NCBI GenBank assembly: GCA_903890265.1 | Contig: CAITAM010000010.1 | Location: forward strand, 1 to 16,810 | Source: an uncultured Pseudomonadota bacterium | Lineage (GTDB): Bacteria > Pseudomonadota > Gammaproteobacteria > Steroidobacterales > Steroidobacteraceae | Direction of reading: 5' to 3' | DNA length: 16,810 bases | In this document: positions 13,279 to 16,810 of the stretch, one piece after another | Layout: every line of letters starts with the position of its first letter | Position numbering within the stretch: the stretch's first letter is position 1 | Position numbers and translations under genes: made by a program | The notes under the pieces: model-generated | Seen by the model: only the letters and a program-made list of their open reading frames with translations | Told to the model about the DNA's origin: nothing | The model's database searches: none

Positions 13279-13620
13279 ATGATCAGCATTAGCCGCAAGA
13301 CCCTCGTTGCCAGCACGCTTGCCCTCGCGATGGCCGCCACGGCCAGCGTCGCCACCGCGCAGACCCAGTGGGAGAAGGACCACCCGCGCCGCGATCAGGT
13401 CAACGACCGGCTCGGGAACCAGAACCAGCGCATCGACAACAAGGTCGCTGCCGGTGACATGAGCAAGGGCGAGGCGAAGAAGCTGCACAAGGAGGATCAC
13501 CAGATCCGCCAGGAAGAGCGTGACATGGCCGCGCAGAACGGCGGGCACATCACGAAGCAGGAGCAGAAGACGCTGAACCAGCAGGAGAACAAGGTCAGCA
13601 CGCAGATCAAGAACCACTGA
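13279..13620 (+). CDS. Small exported helical protein with a 30-residue internal repeat
   Basis: A 113-residue protein with a clear signal peptide (hydrophobic VASTLALAMAATASVATA, cleavage likely after ATA near residue 27). The mature part is charged, Gln/Lys/Glu-rich, without cysteine or transmembrane segments, and predicted by eye to be helical. Two units with a 30-residue period are visible: G59-D-M-S-K-x-E-x-K-x-L and G89-H-I-T-K-x-E-x-K-x-L, each flanked by helices, resembling a degenerate EF-hand without the calcium ligands. No function is known to me, though similar short proteins occur in other proteobacteria. ATG 13279 has GGAGAGA eight bases upstream. A long leader with a hairpin precedes it and a strong hairpin follows, suggesting an abundant single-gene transcript. 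Confidence 0.85.
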   Translation: MISISRKTLVASTLALAMAATASVATAQTQWEKDHPRRDQVNDRLGNQNQRIDNKVAAGDMSKGEAKKLHKEDHQIRQEERDMAAQNGGHITKQEQKTLNQQENKVSTQIKNH

Positions 13621-13627
13621 CCGGCGA

Positions 13628-13653
13628 CGGCCCGCGGGACGACCCGCGGGCCG
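13628..13653. terminator. Strong GC hairpin after the small exported protein gene
   Basis: An 11-bp perfect stem (CGGCCCGCGGG paired with CCCGCGGGCCG) around an ACGA loop begins seven bases after the TGA stop. It sits between two convergent genes and could end both transcripts. No T-run follows, so it may need Rho or simply protect the 3' end. Confidence 0.65.
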
Positions 13654-13685
13654 ATCTCAGGGCAGGCTCCGGCGGCGCCGTACCC

Positions 13686-15422
13686 TCAGGGCGCGCCGCG
13701 CGGGTCCGCGGTCCGGACCGGCAGGTGCCGGTCAAGCAGCAGGCGAAGTACCTCCGCGGTCAGCGGCTTCGATACCGCCTCGTCCATGCCCGCCTCGAAA
13801 CAGCGGCTCCGTTCCGATGACAGCAGCGATGCCGACACGGCGATAACCGGCGTGTGACCGCCGGCGGTGGCCTCGCGTGCCCTGATCGCCTGGGTCGCCG
13901 CCAGCCCGTCCATCACCGGCATCTGGCAGTCCATGAGCACGCAGTCGTAGTGCGTTGGATCGATCGCCAGTGCTTCGGCACCGTCGTTCGCGACCAGCGC
14001 GTCGTAGCCGAGGCGGGCGAGCAGCCGCACCGCGAGCATGCGGTTGACGTCGTTGTCATCGACGACCAGCACCCGCGGCCGCCCCGCCGCGCTACTGGCG
14101 GTGGGCACCTGGCCGGCCGGGTACGGTGGTGTGTTCGCACGACGGTTGGGCAGCACGAGGGTGAACGTCGTGCCGACACCCGGCCGGCTGTCCACGCTCA
14201 CCGTGCCACCCATGGCGCCGACCAGCAGGCGGGTGATCGCCAGGCCGAGGCCGAGCCCCGGCTGCACGACCGGGTCGCCGGGCACGTGCTGGCTGAAGCG
14301 CTCCATCAGGCGCGCAACGTCGGCCGCGCGCATGCCGCAGCCCGTATCGGCCACGTCGAAGCGCACCGCCGGTGTGCCGTCACTCAGGGAGTCACCGCGC
14401 CAGCGCACGGTGACCGAGCCCGTGCTGGTGAACTTGATGGCATTGTCGACGAGGTGGGTGATGACCTGTCGCAGGCGGGCGGAGTCGCCGACGAGTTCGG
14501 TGGGCGCGCCGTCCGCTGCGGCGGACACGAGCGGCAGCGCCTTGGGCTTGGCGAGCGGCCGAAGCTCCTCGAACACGCTCTCGATCTCGGCGGCGATGGT
14601 CAGCGTGTCGCTCGCGATCATGAGCGAGCCCGACTGCAGGAGCGAGAGATCGATCATGCCGGACAGCAGCGTCTCCAGGTGCCGCCCGCTGCCGTGAATC
14701 TCGGTACACATCGCCCGGTCGTCGGCATCGGGCAGGCGGTCGCGCAGCACGTCGCTCAGGCCGACGATGGCATTCAGCGGGGTGAGCATCTCGTGGCTTG
14801 CCATCGCGAGGAAGCTCGTCTTCGCGTGGGCATGGCGGCGTGCTTCCGCGTGCGCCTGCTCGGCCGCCACCCGCGCCGCGACGAGCTCGGCCTGCGACCG
14901 GCGCAGCTCAAGCTGCGCCGTGACCTGGCGGCTGAGCCGTTGCAGCGCATCGACCGCCGTCGCATCCAGCGACGTGGGCTTGTAACCGATGACGCAGAGC
15001 GTGCCAAGGGCGTAGCCCGTGGCACTGACCAGCGGCACGCCGCAATAGAATCGTATGTAGGGCGGGCCCGTGACGAGCCGGTTGTTCACGAAGCGCGGAT
15101 CGCGCGTGGCGTCCGGGACCAGCAACGGCAGGTAGTCCCGGATCGCGATCGCACAGAAGGCGTCATCGCGCGGCAGCTCGGTGACGTCGAGCCCGACCCG
15201 GGATTTGAACCACTGCCGGTGGGTATCAATCAGGCTGATCAGCGCGGTCGGTTGCCCGGTGACGTACGCCGCGAGCGCGGTCAGGTCGTCAAAGGCCGGG
15301 TCGGGCGGCGTGTCCAGAATGCAGAAGGCCTTGAGTTCGGCGAGCCGGCTGGCCTCGGCATCCAGGCCCGCGCCGCGGCCTGCCAGGGTGGAATCAACGG
15401 GGCTGGGTCTGGGGAGGGTCAT
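13686..15422 (-). CDS. GAF-domain hybrid histidine kinase with C-terminal receiver
   Basis: A 578-residue cytosolic hybrid kinase without membrane segments. Order: GAF-like sensor about 25-172 (LDTPPDPAFDDLTALAAYVTGQPTALIS, RQWFKSRVGL, DAFCAIAI), short coiled coil 172-200, HisKA with H210 in SHEMLTPLNAI, HATPase with N-box VDNAIKF (325-331), DVADTGCGM (356-364) and GLGLGLAI (389-396), then a receiver (449-570) with D455/D456, phospho-acceptor D498 in LMDCQMPVMDG, and K552. The usual SHELRTPLN reads SHEMLTPLN, a mild deviation. GAF modules of this type often bind tetrapyrroles or small ligands, but no chromophore Cys can be assigned. ATG 15422 has GGAG six bases upstream. No Hpt or output regulator is adjacent, so it must relay to partners elsewhere. 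Confidence 0.92.
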   Translation of the reverse strand: MTLPRPSPVDSTLAGRGAGLDAEASRLAELKAFCILDTPPDPAFDDLTALAAYVTGQPTALISLIDTHRQWFKSRVGLDVTELPRDDAFCAIAIRDYLPLLVPDATRDPRFVNNRLVTGPPYIRFYCGVPLVSATGYALGTLCVIGYKPTSLDATAVDALQRLSRQVTAQLELRRSQAELVAARVAAEQAHAEARRHAHAKTSFLAMASHEMLTPLNAIVGLSDVLRDRLPDADDRAMCTEIHGSGRHLETLLSGMIDLSLLQSGSLMIASDTLTIAAEIESVFEELRPLAKPKALPLVSAAADGAPTELVGDSARLRQVITHLVDNAIKFTSTGSVTVRWRGDSLSDGTPAVRFDVADTGCGMRAADVARLMERFSQHVPGDPVVQPGLGLGLAITRLLVGAMGGTVSVDSRPGVGTTFTLVLPNRRANTPPYPAGQVPTASSAAGRPRVLVVDDNDVNRMLAVRLLARLGYDALVANDGAEALAIDPTHYDCVLMDCQMPVMDGLAATQAIRAREATAGGHTPVIAVSASLLSSERSRCFEAGMDEAVSKPLTAEVLRLLLDRHLPVRTADPRGAP

Positions 15423-15563
15423 GGAGGACTCCGGGCGGCGGACCGCGCGCCTCCCGACGGGAAACGCTCTCCCTACTTGTCGGCGGCCCGCCGGACGGAT
15501 GGATGCGTCGCTTGCGCAAAGGATTCCCCGTCGTGACCCTAAGCGCTGCTAAGGGATCTTTAG

Positions 15564-15590
15564 CCCCCGGGCGGGCCGTCCGGCCGGGGG
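15564..15590 (+). repeat. GC hairpin upstream of the dioxygenase gene
   Basis: CCCCCGG (15564-15570) pairs with CCGGGGG (15584-15590), with a short inner CGG/CCG pairing in the loop. It ends 25 bases before ATG 15616. The intergenic stretch 15423-15615 otherwise shows no gene and no clear promoter. Confidence 0.35.
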
Positions 15591-15615
15591 GCCGGCGTTG
15601 GGCTAGAGTAGTCGG

Positions 15616-16371
15616 ATGAATCCCACGAGCAGCCCGCAGCCCCTGACCGATCCGCTGGCGGCCTACGCCGCGGCGCTCCGGGATCCGGCTTATGTCCTAT
15701 CGGAGGCGGCGGCCACCGCCGCGCTTCTGCGTGCGCTGGACCCGCTCGTGCCCGACGAGTGGCCGGCGTTCGCCGCCAGCTGGGACGATCTCGGGCCCGA
15801 CACCTACATGGCCGACGGCGGCCGGTACCGGTACCGCCGGCACGCGACGTACTCGGTCGGCGCGCCGGATGACATCCGACTCGCGCCCCACCGCCCGCAT
15901 TTTCAGGCCCGCGACTACAACGCGCTGAACGGCGGTATCGACCGGTGGTTCGAGCCCGTCGTGCCGGCGATCGCGAACGGGTCCGTGCTGCGCGCGATCC
16001 TCGCCCTCGCGGCGCGGGTGTTCACGCGGGCGGAGCCCGCGCCACGCTGGGACGTCGAGGTGCACCAGTTCAGGATCGTCGCCGAGGCCGGTCACGAGGG
16101 CCGGCCAACGCCCGAGGGGGTGCACCGGGACGGGGTCGATTTCGTGCTCGTGCTGCTCGTCCGTCGCGAGAACATCGCGAGTGGCCGCACCGATCTCTAC
16201 GACGGTGAGCGCCGGCCGGTCGCCAGCTTCACGCTCACCGAGCCGCTGTCGGCGGTGTTTCTCGACGACCGGCGGCTCGCGCACGGCGTGACACCGGTGA
16301 CGCCGCTCGATGCGTCGCGGCCGAGCTACCGTGACGTGCTCGTGGTCACCTTCCGTCGCCTCGCGGCCTGA
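15616..16371 (+). CDS. BsmA-type 2OG-Fe(II) dioxygenase family protein
   Basis: A 251-residue protein of the 2OG-Fe_Oxy_2 family (PF10014), which includes the biofilm protein BsmA and isoleucine/leucine hydroxylases of Bacillus. Visible ligands fit iron and 2-oxoglutarate binding: H170 and D172 in EGVHRDGVDFVLVLLVRREN, H223 in RLAHGVTPV, and R239 in SYRDVLVVTFR. The N-terminal half (YRYRRHATYS, HFQARDYNALNGGIDRWFEPV) also matches the family. It is probably a free amino-acid hydroxylase, but the substrate is not predictable from sequence. ATG 15616 begins a protein of normal length; the ribosome binding site is weak. The partial homocysteine methyltransferase-like gene converges on it with a 12-base gap. 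Confidence 0.9.
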   Translation: MNPTSSPQPLTDPLAAYAAALRDPAYVLSEAAATAALLRALDPLVPDEWPAFAASWDDLGPDTYMADGGRYRYRRHATYSVGAPDDIRLAPHRPHFQARDYNALNGGIDRWFEPVVPAIANGSVLRAILALAARVFTRAEPAPRWDVEVHQFRIVAEAGHEGRPTPEGVHRDGVDFVLVLLVRRENIASGRTDLYDGERRPVASFTLTEPLSAVFLDDRRLAHGVTPVTPLDASRPSYRDVLVVTFRRLAA

Positions 16372-16383
16372 GCGGCCGGCGCC

Positions 16384-16810
16384 TCAGCGCGAGGCGAGGT
16401 ACTTTGCGCGCGCCCGCGCGGCCGCCTCGACGTGTGCTGGAGTAAGACCGCAGCAGCCGCCGATCAGCTGCGCCCCGTGCCGCAGCCATTCCCCGCAGTA
16501 CCGCTCGAACTCGGGGATCGGGATCACGTCGACGAACTTCCAGTCCGGCATCTCGAAGTAGCCGGAGTCCGGATAGGCCATCCGCGGTCCGCGAAAGCGC
16601 TGACCGATCGCATCCAGCGTCGCTGCAATGAGCGGCGCCGGCGTGTGCATGACACCGGCGACATCGACGCCGGACGCCGGCAGGAAGTCCAGGATGGTGT
16701 CGAGAGGCACGTCCTCCAGCTGGTCGAAGCTGATGGGCACGCCGTCGGCGCTGGCCCGGGCGCTCAGGCCAAACCAGACCGGCAGTCCCGTGGCGCGCGC
16801 CGCCGCGAGC
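16384..16810 (-). CDS. Homocysteine S-methyltransferase family protein, partial at the right edge
   Basis: The C-terminal 141 residues are present and the frame is open to base 16809, so the gene starts outside the window. GTG 16740 is internal, because LAAARATGLPVWFGLS before it is still family-like. The segment GCCGLTPAHVEA near the end carries the Cys-Cys pair that binds catalytic zinc in BHMT/MmuM-type enzymes, which methylate homocysteine to methionine. The third zinc ligand is normally Cys in a GxNC motif; here the matching place reads AGVMHT, with His instead. MAYPDSGYFEMPDWKFVDVIP is typical of one subfamily. Identity at family level is good; the methyl donor and activity are uncertain. 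Confidence 0.85.
   Translation of the reverse strand, partial: LAAARATGLPVWFGLSARASADGVPISFDQLEDVPLDTILDFLPASGVDVAGVMHTPAPLIAATLDAIGQRFRGPRMAYPDSGYFEMPDWKFVDVIPIPEFERYCGEWLRHGAQLIGGCCGLTPAHVEAAARARAKYLASR

Noticed and set aside
13854..15536. Long plus-strand frame opposite the hybrid kinase
   Set aside because: Antisense shadow of a gene with complete GAF, HisKA, HATPase and receiver motifs.
1..16810. tRNA, rRNA, CRISPR, IS element, phage or defence island
   Set aside because: No cloverleaf, repeat-spacer array, transposase or integrase motif was seen; the orphan TraD-like ATPase alone does not define a mobile element.

Overview
The window is very GC-rich with strongly G/C-biased third codon positions. 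It reads as chromosomal DNA of an environmental gammaproteobacterium, probably near the Xanthomonadales, Nevskiales or Steroidobacterales. The pointers are a UrcA-family exported protein, a DUF938 methyltransferase, a KirBac-type channel, a CAP protein with a Xanthomonadaceae-like layout, and an E. coli-type LexA box. No rRNA, tRNA, CRISPR array, insertion sequence or phage gene was recognised. The taxonomic guess rests on recalled family distributions only.

Layout. (1) 2-1597: a TraD/VirD4-like coupling ATPase whose reading frame enters from the left edge through a piece that looks like a major facilitator transporter, with an abrupt codon-usage switch near 235. (2) 1594-3291: a DUF938 methyltransferase (-) and a KirBac-type potassium channel (+), divergent from each other. 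(3) 3288-6754, minus strand: a UrcA-like exported protein, a LytS-type sensor kinase, a LytTR response regulator with a GTGA start/stop overlap, then a DEDDh exonuclease behind its own promoter-like site. (4) 6975-8135: a transaldolase-fold protein that appears to have lost its catalytic residues. (5) 8187-11321, minus strand: a GNAT acetyltransferase, a PiT phosphate permease and a secreted CAP/SCP protein. (6) 11647-12947: an 81-residue CxxC/CxxC protein (-) and a FabH-like ketosynthase (+), divergent around a near-consensus LexA (SOS) box that touches the start codon of the small protein. (7) 13279-13620: a small exported helical protein with an internal 30-residue repeat, bracketed by hairpins. 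(8) 13686-15422: a soluble GAF/HisKA/HATPase/REC hybrid kinase (-). (9) 15616-16371: a 2OG-Fe dioxygenase (+). (10) 16384 to the right edge: a partial homocysteine S-methyltransferase-like gene (-).

How the genes work together. Most neighbours look like independent housekeeping or accessory genes that alternate strands. Two units look functional: urcA-like/kinase/regulator, and the SOS-box divergent pair. Several convergent pairs are extremely tight; two share a four-base stop overlap (TTAG at 1594-1597, CTAG at 3288-3291).

Most worth following up: the apparently inactive transaldolase-like protein, the SOS box over the start codon of the small zinc-ribbon-like protein, the codon-usage breakpoint in the left-edge gene, and an array of four GACATAAG-like boxes upstream of the CAP gene.
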